Positions 45,476-54,200 of a stretch of 64,000 nt of DNA are shown here, in pieces. Where the stretch lies: assembly GCA_023457495.1 (NCBI GenBank), contig JAEWLQ010000069.1:1-64000 (forward strand), read 5' to 3'. How positions within the stretch are numbered: position 1 is the stretch's first letter; each line of letters opens with the position of its first letter. Origin of the DNA: Pseudomonadota bacterium (GTDB lineage: Bacteria; Pseudomonadota; Gammaproteobacteria; Steroidobacterales; Steroidobacteraceae). A model generated the notes under the pieces. That model was not told where the DNA came from. It did no database searches and saw only the letters and a list, made by a program, of their open reading frames with translations. The position numbers were made by a program, and so were the translations under genes.

Positions 45476-46891
45476 GTGCGTCCAACCTCGAACTCGCCCG
45501 AACCTGGATTCCTGCGCTCACTGATCTGCTTCGGCGGCGTCATCGCGATCGTCATCGTCGGCATCCTCGCGCTGGGCATCAATCTCCACAGCCTCATGTT
45601 GATCGCGCTCGTGTGGGTTGCGATTCACGCCGCGGTGTTGGGCTTCCGCTTCGATGACATCAAGGCGGGGATGATGTCGGGGATCGAGAAGGGCTTGGGC
45701 GCGATCTTCATCTTCTTCCTGATCGGCGTGCTCGTCGCCGCGCTGATCGAAGGCGGCACCATCGGTGGCCTCATCTACTACGGCGTGGACATTCTCCACC
45801 CGACTTTCTTCCTGCCCGCCGGATTCGTGCTCTGCAGCCTCATGTCGCTCGCGACGGGCACATCCTGGGGCACCATCGCGACGCTCGGCGTCGTGCTCGT
45901 GGGCCTGGGTGGCGCGCTCGGCATCCCGCTGCCGGTGGTCGCGGGCATGGTGGTCTCGGGCGCGTTCTTCGGCGACAAGATGTCGCCGGTTTCCGATACG
46001 ACGGTGCTCGCCGCGATGAGCGCGGACACCGACCTGTATTCCCACATCAAGTCGATGATGTACACGGCCGTGCCGGCGTGGATCATCAGCTTCATCCTGT
46101 TCCTGCTGGTCGGCCTGCATTACAGCGGACAGGCGATCTCCACGGAGGATTTGCCGCAACTGAAGCAAGTCCTCGCCGGCGAGTTCACGATCAGCCCGCT
46201 CTCGCTGCTGCCGCTGCTCGTGCTGCTGGTGCTCAGCATCAAGCGCGTGCCCGCGGAAGTGAGCATGATGAGCAGCGTGGCGGTCGCGGCCGTGCTGGCG
46301 CTACTGATCCAGGACCGCACGATCGCGGACGTGTTGAAGAGCCTGAACGACGGCTACACCGCGAACACGGGCATCGAAAAACTGGATTCGCTGCTGAGCG
46401 GCGGTGGCATCCAGAGCATGATGTGGACGATGTCACTCGCGTTGCTGGCCTTGTCGCTCGGCGGCATTCTGCATCGCGCTGGTTTCGTCCGGGTACTCAT
46501 GAGCGGGCTGCTGAAACGCATCAGGCGCCCCGCGAGCCTGATGACGACCACCATCGGCTCCGGCGTCGTCGCGAACATGAGCATGGGCGAGGCCTATCTA
46601 TCCATCATCTTCTGCGGACAGATATTCAAGAAGTCCTACGAGGATCAGCAGCTCGAAAATCACATGTTGTCGCGCTGCCTGGAAGAGGGCTCGACGCTCA
46701 GCACGCCGCTGATTCCATGGACGACCGCGGGCGCCTTCATCACGGGCGTGCTCGGCATGTCGCCGCTCGAGTACGCTCCTTGGGCATTCCTCAACTACAT
46801 CAATCCACTGCTGTCGATCGCGCTGGCTTATGCGGGGTTCGGCATCTTCAAGCGGATTCAATCGGGCGCAAAAACGCCGCAAGCGGCGTAG
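45476..46891 (+). CDS. NhaC-family Na+/H+ antiporter-type transporter
   Basis: 471 aa with about eleven TM helices. Typical NhaC blocks: L-A-T-G-T-S-W-G-T-I-A-T-L-G-V, G-A-F-F-G-D-K-M-S-P-V-S-D-T-T (about 165-180) and the later I-P-W-T-T-A-G-A-F. GTG start at 45476 without a clear ribosome-binding site. The family exchanges Na+ for protons or, in some members, organic anions. Its stop lies 9 bases from the end of hutF (convergent), so a role in histidine or urocanate uptake is conceivable but not shown. Confidence 0.88.
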   Translation: MRPTSNSPEPGFLRSLICFGGVIAIVIVGILALGINLHSLMLIALVWVAIHAAVLGFRFDDIKAGMMSGIEKGLGAIFIFFLIGVLVAALIEGGTIGGLIYYGVDILHPTFFLPAGFVLCSLMSLATGTSWGTIATLGVVLVGLGGALGIPLPVVAGMVVSGAFFGDKMSPVSDTTVLAAMSADTDLYSHIKSMMYTAVPAWIISFILFLLVGLHYSGQAISTEDLPQLKQVLAGEFTISPLSLLPLLVLLVLSIKRVPAEVSMMSSVAVAAVLALLIQDRTIADVLKSLNDGYTANTGIEKLDSLLSGGGIQSMMWTMSLALLALSLGGILHRAGFVRVLMSGLLKRIRRPASLMTTTIGSGVVANMSMGEAYLSIIFCGQIFKKSYEDQQLENHMLSRCLEEGSTLSTPLIPWTTAGAFITGVLGMSPLEYAPWAFLNYINPLLSIALAYAGFGIFKRIQSGAKTPQAA

Positions 46892-46900
46892 ACGAGGCGC

Positions 46901-48271
46901 TCAGCGCAGCAGTTCGGCGAGCGTCGCGGCGAAGCGCTGCTCGATGCGATCGCGGGCATGATGCCGGCCGCCCGATACGACTTTCCGCCCGGCGCTCCAC
47001 ACCGTTTCCACCGCGCGAGCGCCCGCGAATATCCAGCTGTCGAGCCAGGCGTCGCCGCGACGATGGAGCATCGACACGTGCCGATCGGAGAGGGCGACGA
47101 TGTCCGCCAGATAACCCGGAGCGAGTTGCCCCGTGCGCGCGCCGAGCACCTGCGCGCCGCCCGCGAGCGCGCGCTCGAACAAGCCGCGTCCCGTGGAGCG
47201 CTCGGGGTCGGTGTGCAGGGAGTTGCGCTCCCGGTGCACGAGCCGCTGGCCGTATTCGAGCAGCCGCAGCTCCTCGGCGAAATCGATCAGCACGTTCGAA
47301 TCCGTTCCGATGCCGAAGCGTCCCTGGTTCGCCAGGAATTCCTTCGCGGGAAAAATCCCGTCGCCGAGGTTGGCTTCGGTGATCGGGCACAGTCCCGCGA
47401 CGGCGCCGCTGGCCGCGAGGCGGGTCATTTCAACTTGTGAGAGATGCGTGGCGTGGACGAGGCACCAGCGCGCATCCACCGCGGCGTTGTCCAGCAGCCA
47501 TTCGACGGGCCGGCAACCGGCATGCGCCTGCCACTGCTCGACTTCGGCGACCTGTTCGGCGGCATGAATGTGCAGCGGCGCGCCTCGCGACAGGGTCGCG
47601 AGCTCGCGCAACTCGTCCGGCAAAACGGCGCGCAGGCTGTGCGCCGCCACGCCGAGCGCGCCGAATTCGAGCCGCGCGACCGCGCGCTGGCTGCCCTCCA
47701 GCAGGCGCTCGAAAGAGTCCACGGAGTTCAGGAAGCGACGCTGCTTCTCCTGCGCAGGCTGGCCGCCGATTCCGCCATGCGCGTAGAGCACCGGTAGCAA
47801 GGTGAGCCCGATGCCCGTGTCCTGGGCCGCGGCGCAGAGCCGTTCGGCATGTTCGGCGGGATTCGCGTACGGCACGCCCTGCGGCGCGTGATGCAGGTAG
47901 TGGAACTCGCCGACTCGCACGATCCCGGACTCGAGCATCTCCGCGTACGCCCAGGCCGCGATCGCCTCGAACTGGTCCGCGGTGATCTTCTCCACGAAAC
48001 CGTACATGGCGTCGCGCCACGACCAGAAACTGTCGGAGCCGCGGCGGTGCTCGGTGAGTCCCGCGATGCCGCGCTGGAATGCGTGACTGTGCAGGTTGTT
48101 TGCCGCGGGAATTCCGATCGCGAAGCGTTCATCGGCCGCGTCGGCGGTCGTGCCGGTTTCGATGCGCTCGATCTTCCCCGCCGCGATCGCGACGCGCACG
48201 CCCTCTGCCCACCCTTGGGGCAGCAGGGCGCTCGCGAACCACAACGTGTGCGGACGAGCGGTTGTGACCAC
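46901..48271 (-). CDS. hutF: formimidoylglutamate deiminase
   Basis: 456 aa amidohydrolase that converts N-formimidoyl-L-glutamate to N-formyl-L-glutamate and ammonia, in the five-step histidine pathway. First metal site N-L-H-S-H-A-F-Q-R-G-I-A-G, typical of HutF; then P-L-H-I-H-A-A-E-Q, V-H-A-T-H-L-S and G-T-D-S-N as further metal/substrate sites. GTG start at 48271, one base after the hutC stop, so hutC-hutF form a minus-strand operon. Its product requires HutG (formylglutamate deformylase), which is not in the window. Confidence 0.93.
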   Translation of the reverse strand: MVTTARPHTLWFASALLPQGWAEGVRVAIAAGKIERIETGTTADAADERFAIGIPAANNLHSHAFQRGIAGLTEHRRGSDSFWSWRDAMYGFVEKITADQFEAIAAWAYAEMLESGIVRVGEFHYLHHAPQGVPYANPAEHAERLCAAAQDTGIGLTLLPVLYAHGGIGGQPAQEKQRRFLNSVDSFERLLEGSQRAVARLEFGALGVAAHSLRAVLPDELRELATLSRGAPLHIHAAEQVAEVEQWQAHAGCRPVEWLLDNAAVDARWCLVHATHLSQVEMTRLAASGAVAGLCPITEANLGDGIFPAKEFLANQGRFGIGTDSNVLIDFAEELRLLEYGQRLVHRERNSLHTDPERSTGRGLFERALAGGAQVLGARTGQLAPGYLADIVALSDRHVSMLHRRGDAWLDSWIFAGARAVETVWSAGRKVVSGGRHHARDRIEQRFAATLAELLR

Positions 48272-48272
48272 G

Positions 48273-48977
48273 TCAGGACTCCGACGGCCGGAATCGCGCC
48301 GTCAGCGAGAGACGTTCACCGGGAAATACCTGGCGAACATCCGTGATGAGTTGCCCGCGTTTCCAGGTGCGCCGCTCGAGTGACAGGCACGCGGCATTCG
48401 TGGGGATCTGCAGGGCGCGCGCGAGTTTCGCGGGCGCGCTGATGGCGGTGATCGTGTGCTGCGCCTCGTTCCAGGGAACATGCGACAACAGCCACGTGCC
48501 GGGGGAGACCTGCGAGAAATCGATGTCCGCGGCGGCGGGGACGGCCACGAGGCTGATCAGTCTTTCTTCGAGGGCGTGTGGCACATCGTCCTCGAAATGC
48601 ATGCAGCGCAGCTCCAGCAGCCGCCCGTCGGCCGCCAGCTCGGCTTCGCGAGCCGTTCGCGGCTCGCGCTCCTTGCGCGACAGGAGCTTGAGTCGATAGG
48701 CGAGGTTGCGCCGTTCGATGTCGCTCTGGATGTCCGGGATCTCGAGGATGGCCGCGTGACGCGTCGGCTCCGCGACGAACGAGCCGACGCGCCGCTGGCG
48801 CCGGATCAGCCCGCGCTTGGCGAGCGTCGACAACGCCTTGCTCACGGTCATGCGCGAGCAGTCGTAGGTCTCCATCAACTCGTGTTCGAACGGAATCCGG
48901 TGGCCGGGCGGCCACCGGCCGGAGCAGATCTTCTTTTCGAGGTCGCCCAGTATTTTCTGGTGCAGCGTCGCCGACAT
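48273..48977 (-). CDS. hutC: histidine utilisation repressor, GntR/HutC family
   Basis: 234 aa. N-terminal GntR winged helix (about 5-72: C-S-R-M-T-V-S-K-A-L, then L-I-R-R-Q-R-R-V-G-S-F-V) and C-terminal UTRA effector domain (about 95-230), which binds urocanate in known HutC proteins. It is divergent from hutH with palindromic sites between; repression of hutHUDI and hutCF and release by urocanate is expected from the family. Confidence 0.93.
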   Translation of the reverse strand: MSATLHQKILGDLEKKICSGRWPPGHRIPFEHELMETYDCSRMTVSKALSTLAKRGLIRRQRRVGSFVAEPTRHAAILEIPDIQSDIERRNLAYRLKLLSRKEREPRTAREAELAADGRLLELRCMHFEDDVPHALEERLISLVAVPAAADIDFSQVSPGTWLLSHVPWNEAQHTITAISAPAKLARALQIPTNAACLSLERRTWKRGQLITDVRQVFPGERLSLTARFRPSES

Positions 48978-49054
48978 CAGGTGGACTCGCGGATAACCGT
49001 GCGGGGCAGTCTAACGCTTTCCGGCAAGCGCATGTGAAGAGAGGTAATGACATC

Positions 49055-49064
49055 CTGTAGACAG
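49055..49064. promoter_or_regulatory. candidate HutC operator half, site 1
   Basis: CTGT-AG-ACAG, a perfect 10 bp palindrome in the hutC-hutH intergenic region. It shares the TGTA(N)AGACA-like pattern with site 2. Confidence 0.5.
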
Positions 49065-49082
49065 CGTCGCGTGCCGTCTTGT

Positions 49083-49098
49083 ATATGTATAGACATAT
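49083..49098. promoter_or_regulatory. candidate HutC operator, site 2
   Basis: ATATGT-ATAG-ACATAT: 6 bp perfect arms. AT-rich palindromes with TGTATAGACA-like cores are typical of HutC sites. It lies 39 bp before the hutH start, where it would block the promoter. Confidence 0.65.
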
Positions 49099-49136
49099 CG
49101 GCCGGTCATCGGCCCTCTCGCGGAACCGCGCTGCAC

Positions 49137-50675
49137 ATGGTCATAACGATTCTTCCCGGGCAGACGACGCTGGCGCAGTGGCGAGAACTCTATGCGGGCG
49201 CGAACGTGCGACTCGATCCATCCTGCCTGCCGGGCGTTCAGGCGGGCGCGGAGGCGGTGCGGAAGATCATCGCGCGCGGCGCGCCGGTGTACGGCATCAA
49301 CACCGGCTTCGGCAAACTCGCCTCGATCCGCATCGGCGACGACGAGCTGGGCGTGCTGCAGCGGAACATCGTGCTGTCGCACGCGGCTGGGGTCGGCGAG
49401 GACACGCCGCCGAATGTAGTTAGACTGATGATGGGCCTGAAGCTCGCGAGCCTCGCGCAGGGCGTCTCCGGCGTGCGGCCCGTCTGCCTCGAGATGCTGG
49501 AGAAGATGCTCAATCTCGACCTGACGCCCTCGATCCCGTGCCAGGGATCGGTCGGCGCGTCGGGAGATCTCGCGCCACTCGCGCATCTGACGGCCGCGAT
49601 GATGGGCATCGGTGAAATCTCGATGAGCGGCAAGAAGGTGCCCGCCGCCACGGCGCTGAGCGCCGCCGGCCTGCGACCCCTGGTGCTCGGACCGAAGGAA
49701 GGGCTCGCGCTGCTGAATGGCACGCAATTCTCGACCGCCTGGGCGCTCGCGGGTCTGTTCGAAACGCATCGCGTGTTCAACACTGCGCTCGTGGCGGGCG
49801 CGCTGTCCACCGAAGCGGCCAAGGGCTCCGACACGCCGTTCGATGCGCGCATCCACGAGGCGCGGCGCCATGGCTGCCAGATAGAAGTCGCCGCGACCCT
49901 GCGCGCGCTCATGGAAGGCTCGCAGATTCGCGCTTCGCACCTGCACAACGACGTTCGCGTACAGGACCCGTATTGCCTGCGCTGCCAGCCGCAGGTCATG
50001 GGCGCGGTGCTCAACCTGGTGCGTCACGCCGCCGACACGCTCGCGGTGGAGGCGAACGGCGTTTCGGACAATCCGCTGATCTTCAGCGACACCACCGAGT
50101 CGCTGTCGGGCGGCAATTTCCACGCCGAGCCCGTCGCGTTCGCCGCGGACATTCTGGCGATCGCGCTGTGCGAGATCGGCTCGCTGGCCGAGCGCCGGGT
50201 GTCGCTGCTCGTCGATCCGGTGTTGTCGGGACTGCCGGCGTTCCTTGCGCCCGAGCCTGGTTTGAATTCCGGATTCATGATTCCGCAGGTGACGGCCGCG
50301 GCGCTGGCGTCGGAGAACAAGCAGCGCGCCTATCCCGCCAGCGTCGATTCCATTCCGACGTCGGCCAACCAGGAAGACCATGTGTCGATGGCGGCCCATG
50401 CGGCGCGCCGCCTGCTGCCGATGGCGCAGAACACGGCGTCCATACTGGCCATCGAACTACTGGCGGCCGCGCAGGGCTGTCACTTCCACGGGCCGCTGCG
50501 CTCGAGCGCGGCGCTGGAACGCGTGCGCGACACGATCCGCGAGCGCGTGAGTTTCATGGAGCGCGACCGGCACGTTCATCCGGACCTGGTTGCCGCGCTC
50601 GAGCTGGTGCAACGCAATCGCATCATCGACGCCGTGGCGGGTCTCGACCTGCCCGGGCTGGGCGGCAACGCCTGA
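49137..50675 (+). CDS. hutH: histidine ammonia-lyase
   Basis: 512 aa. Deaminates L-histidine to urocanate. The self-forming MIO electrophile comes from A141-S142-G143 in G-S-V-G-A-S-G-D-L-A-P-L-A-H. Other conserved blocks: Y-G-I-N-T-G-F-G (active-site Tyr) and N-Q-E-D-H-V-S-M-A. Length is normal for the family. The start ATG at 49137 gives the usual N-terminus; the upstream frame covers the operator region. First gene of hutHUDI. Confidence 0.96.
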   Translation: MVITILPGQTTLAQWRELYAGANVRLDPSCLPGVQAGAEAVRKIIARGAPVYGINTGFGKLASIRIGDDELGVLQRNIVLSHAAGVGEDTPPNVVRLMMGLKLASLAQGVSGVRPVCLEMLEKMLNLDLTPSIPCQGSVGASGDLAPLAHLTAAMMGIGEISMSGKKVPAATALSAAGLRPLVLGPKEGLALLNGTQFSTAWALAGLFETHRVFNTALVAGALSTEAAKGSDTPFDARIHEARRHGCQIEVAATLRALMEGSQIRASHLHNDVRVQDPYCLRCQPQVMGAVLNLVRHAADTLAVEANGVSDNPLIFSDTTESLSGGNFHAEPVAFAADILAIALCEIGSLAERRVSLLVDPVLSGLPAFLAPEPGLNSGFMIPQVTAAALASENKQRAYPASVDSIPTSANQEDHVSMAAHAARRLLPMAQNTASILAIELLAAAQGCHFHGPLRSSAALERVRDTIRERVSFMERDRHVHPDLVAALELVQRNRIIDAVAGLDLPGLGGNA

Positions 50676-50715
50676 AGAACCTTCGGACAAACCACGCAAT
50701 GCAAGTGAGCTTCCC

Positions 50716-52380
50716 ATGACCCGACTCGACACATCACGCGTCATCCGCGCGCCGCGGGGATCTAAACGGACCGCGTTATCCTGGTTGAGCGAAGCGCCGC
50801 TGCGCATGTTGATGAACAACCTCGATCCGGAGGTGGCCGAGAATCCGCAGGAGCTCGTGGTCTACGGCGGCATCGGCCGCGCCGCGCGCAACTGGGAGCA
50901 GTACGACCACATCGTCGCCACGCTCAAACGCCTGCGTGACGATCAGACGCTGCTGATCCAGTCGGGCAAAGCCGTCGGTGTGTTCGAGACGCACGTCGAC
51001 GCGCCGCGTGTGTTGCTCGCCAATTCGAACCTCGTGCCGCATTGGGCCACGTGGGAACACTTCCACGAGCTGGACCGGGCCGGGCTCATGATGTACGGGC
51101 AGATGACGGCTGGTAGTTGGATCTACATCGGCAGCCAGGGCATCGTGCAGGGCACCTACGAGACCTTCGTCGAAGCCGGGCGGCAGCACTACAACGGATC
51201 GCTGCGCGGTCGCTGGATTCTCACCGCGGGCCTCGGTGGCATGGGCGGCGCGCAGCCGCTGGCCGCCGTGATGGCCGGAGCATGCTGTCTCGCGATCGAG
51301 TGCGATCCGACGCGCATCGAGATGCGGCTGCGCACCGGCTACCTGGATGCGCAGGCGCGCGACATCGACGAGGCGCTCGCCATGATCGAGGCGGCCACGC
51401 GCGCCGGCGAGGCCAAATCCATCGGGCTGCTCGGCAACGCCGCGCAGGTGGTGCCGGAGCTGCTGCGCCGCGGCGTCCGACCGGACCTCGTAACGGATCA
51501 GACCTCCGCGCACGATCCCCTCAACGGCTATCTACCGTCGGGCTGGACGCTGGAGCAGTGGCGCGAGAAACGCTTCACCGATCCGCGGGCGGTGATCGAC
51601 GCGGCGAAGGCCTCGATGGCCGAACACGTGCGCGCGATGCTCGGCTTTCATCGGCTCGGCATTCCCACGGTGGACTACGGCAACAACATCCGCCAGGTCG
51701 CGAAAGAGCAGGGTGTGCAGGATGCGTTCGCGTTCCCCGGCTTCGTGCCCGCGTACATCCGCCCGCTGTTCTGCCGCGGAATCGGCCCGTTTCGTTGGTG
51801 CGCGTTGTCGGGGGATCCCGAAGACATCTATCGCACCGATGCCAAGGTCAAGGAGCTGCTGCCGGATCACAAGGACCTGCATCGCTGGCTCGACATGGCT
51901 CGCGATCGCATCCGCTTCCAGGGCTTGCCGGCGCGCATCTGCTGGGTCGGGCTCGGCGATCGCCACCGCCTGGGACTCGCGTTCAATGAAATGGTCGCGA
52001 AGGGCGAGGTTTCCGCGCCCATCGTGATCGGCCGCGATCACCTGGATTCCGGATCGGTCGCTTCGCCCAATCGCGAGACCGAGGCGATGGTCGACGGATC
52101 GGACGCGGTGTCCGACTGGCCCTTGCTCAATGCGCTGCTGAACTGTGCCTCGGGCGCGACCTGGGTGTCGCTGCATCATGGCGGCGGCGTTGGCATGGGC
52201 TTCTCGCAGCACGCCGGTGTCGTGATCGTCTGCGATGGCACCGAGGCCGCGAGCCGCCGCGTCGCGCGGGTGTTGTGGAACGATCCGGCCACGGGCGTCA
52301 TGCGGCATGCGGATGCCGGCTACGACATCGCTCGCAAGTGCGCAATCGAGAAGGGCCTGGATCTGCCGGGGATCTTGTAG
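50716..52380 (+). CDS. hutU: urocanate hydratase
   Basis: 554 aa, the usual length. NAD+-dependent hydration of urocanate to imidazolonepropionate. Visible: N-N-L-D-P-E-V-A-E-N-P-Q-E-L-V-V-Y-G-G at the start, the dinucleotide loop A-G-L-G-G-M-G-G-A-Q-P-L-A, and the catalytic Cys in R-P-L-F-C-R-G-I-G-P-F. The ATG at 50716 follows the hutH stop by 40 bases; its stop abuts hutD. Confidence 0.96.
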   Translation: MTRLDTSRVIRAPRGSKRTALSWLSEAPLRMLMNNLDPEVAENPQELVVYGGIGRAARNWEQYDHIVATLKRLRDDQTLLIQSGKAVGVFETHVDAPRVLLANSNLVPHWATWEHFHELDRAGLMMYGQMTAGSWIYIGSQGIVQGTYETFVEAGRQHYNGSLRGRWILTAGLGGMGGAQPLAAVMAGACCLAIECDPTRIEMRLRTGYLDAQARDIDEALAMIEAATRAGEAKSIGLLGNAAQVVPELLRRGVRPDLVTDQTSAHDPLNGYLPSGWTLEQWREKRFTDPRAVIDAAKASMAEHVRAMLGFHRLGIPTVDYGNNIRQVAKEQGVQDAFAFPGFVPAYIRPLFCRGIGPFRWCALSGDPEDIYRTDAKVKELLPDHKDLHRWLDMARDRIRFQGLPARICWVGLGDRHRLGLAFNEMVAKGEVSAPIVIGRDHLDSGSVASPNRETEAMVDGSDAVSDWPLLNALLNCASGATWVSLHHGGGVGMGFSQHAGVVIVCDGTEAASRRVARVLWNDPATGVMRHADAGYDIARKCAIEKGLDLPGIL

Positions 52381-52956
52381 ATGGCGACGATCGTGCGCTT
52401 CGCACGCACGGCGCCGAAACCCTGGAAAAACGGCCGCGGAATGACGACCGAGCTCGCGATCCATCCCCCTGGCGCGGGCGGCGACGACTTCGAGTGGCGG
52501 GTCAGCATCGCGCAGCTCGACACGTCCGCGGGCTTCTCCATCTACCCGGGCATCGAGCGTTGCCTCGCCGTGTTGCAGGGAGAGATGGTGATGGTGCGGC
52601 CGCCGCATGCGCCGCTGACGCTCACCCCGCACTCGGATCCCGTCCGTTTCGCCGGCAGCGACGTGGTGGAAGGCGAGGTTGTCCACGGGCCCGTGCTCGA
52701 TCTCAACGCCATGTGCAAGGCCTCGCACTGGCGCGCCAGCCTGCGGCGAATGCGCTGGTCGACGTTTTCCGCCGTGCCGATCATGGCGCCGGCCGTGCTC
52801 TGTTCGATCTCGCACGAGATCGACATCGAGATTCACGGGAGCTCGAGCCGACTCAACCTGTATGACGCCGTCATCGTGCAGAGCGACGAGGTGCTGCACA
52901 TCAAGGCGAACCGGCCCGTCGAAGCCTTCCTCATCGAGTTTCGGCGCCAGCAATGA
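52381..52956 (+). CDS. hutD: HutD-family protein
   Basis: 191 aa cupin-fold protein of the HutD/Ves family. Typical pattern: P-K-P-W-K-N-G-R-G-M-T-T-E near the start, W-R-V-S-I-A-Q, and F-S-I-Y-P-G-I-E-R. HutD is proposed to limit or fine-tune the hut pathway by binding a metabolite; this is not settled. Its ATG directly follows the hutU stop (TAG-ATG) and its stop overlaps hutI by four bases. Confidence 0.9.
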   Translation: MATIVRFARTAPKPWKNGRGMTTELAIHPPGAGGDDFEWRVSIAQLDTSAGFSIYPGIERCLAVLQGEMVMVRPPHAPLTLTPHSDPVRFAGSDVVEGEVVHGPVLDLNAMCKASHWRASLRRMRWSTFSAVPIMAPAVLCSISHEIDIEIHGSSSRLNLYDAVIVQSDEVLHIKANRPVEAFLIEFRRQQ

Positions 52957-54200
52957 GCCAGCCAGCGCCACGGGTAGATAGATCCGAGGACCCGGTCCTG
53001 TGGCTCAATGCGCGCATCGCCACCTGCGATGATGAAATGCGCGAGTTCCCCGCCGGCGCCATGCTCACGCGTGGAAAGCGTATCGAATGGGTGGGTGACA
53101 CCGATCAGCTTCCCGCGATCGGCGAATCCGTCGAGCGTCGCGATCTCAAAGGCAAGTGGGTGACACCCGGCCTCGTCGATTGCCACACACACCTGGTGTT
53201 TGCCGGCAATCGCGCCGATGAATGGAACCGCCTGCTGAATGGCGCGACCTACGAAGAAATCGCCCGCTCGGGCGGCGGCATCAAGTCAACCGTGAGGGCA
53301 ACGCGCGCGGCTGGCGAAAGCGAGCTGTTCGACCAGGCTGCCCCGCGCCTCGAATGCCTGCTCGCGGAAGGTGTCACCGCGGTCGAGATCAAATCCGGTT
53401 ATGGGCTGACACTCGAGGACGAGCGCAAGATGCTGCGCGTCGCGCGCGCACTCGCCCGGCACTATCCGGTCACGATCCGCACGACCTTGCTCGCGGCGCA
53501 CGCGATCCCGCCCGAGTTCGCGGGACGCGCGGATGCCTACATCGACACCATCGCCAGCGAGTGGCTGCCCGTGCTGCACGGGGAGGGGCTCGTCGACGCG
53601 GTTGATGTCTTCTGCGAACGAATCGCTTTCGATGTCGCGCAGTCGGAAAGAATGCTAGCGGCGGCACATTCGCGCGGCATCGCGACCCGGATGCACGCGG
53701 CGCAGTTGTCGAGCAATGGCGCCTGCGAACTGGCCGCCCGGTACAACTGCCTTTCCTGCGACCATCTGGAGTACGCGACCGAAGCGGATGTGCGCGCGAT
53801 GGCGCACGCCGGCAGCATCGCCGTGCTGCTGCCGACCGCATTCCTGCACCTGCGCGAGCGGCAGTTGCCGCCGGTCGCGGAGCTGCGGCGCGGCGGCGTT
53901 CCCATGGCGGTCGCGAGCGACTGCAATCCGGGATCTTCTCCGAGTCCGTCGCTGCAATTGGCGGCGGCGCTGGCCACGCGTCTGTTCCTGCTCACTCCGC
54001 GCGAGGCGCTTGCGGGAATCACCCGCAACGCGGCGCGAGCCTGCGGCCTCGCGGATTCGAGCGGTGTGTTGAAAGCGGGTCGCATGGCGGATTTCGCCGT
54101 CTGGGACATTCAATCTCCGGACGAAATGCCGTACTGGATAGGTCGGAATACCTGTGCCGCCGTCGTGCGCAATGGCGAGATCGTCCGCGGCGCGGTTTGA
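52953..54200 (+). CDS. hutI: imidazolonepropionase
   Basis: 415 aa amidohydrolase, third step of histidine breakdown, giving N-formimidoylglutamate. First metal site D-C-H-T-H-L-V-F-A-G-N-R; then I-K-S-G-Y-G-L-T, M-H-A-A-Q-L-S (metal His), D-H-L-E-Y (metal His) and S-D-C-N-P-G (metal Asp). Start ATGA overlaps hutD. Its stop abuts the stop of the convergent hydrolase with no spacer (TGA-TCA). Confidence 0.95.
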   Translation: MSQPAPRVDRSEDPVLWLNARIATCDDEMREFPAGAMLTRGKRIEWVGDTDQLPAIGESVERRDLKGKWVTPGLVDCHTHLVFAGNRADEWNRLLNGATYEEIARSGGGIKSTVRATRAAGESELFDQAAPRLECLLAEGVTAVEIKSGYGLTLEDERKMLRVARALARHYPVTIRTTLLAAHAIPPEFAGRADAYIDTIASEWLPVLHGEGLVDAVDVFCERIAFDVAQSERMLAAAHSRGIATRMHAAQLSSNGACELAARYNCLSCDHLEYATEADVRAMAHAGSIAVLLPTAFLHLRERQLPPVAELRRGGVPMAVASDCNPGSSPSPSLQLAAALATRLFLLTPREALAGITRNAARACGLADSSGVLKAGRMADFAVWDIQSPDEMPYWIGRNTCAAVVRNGEIVRGAV

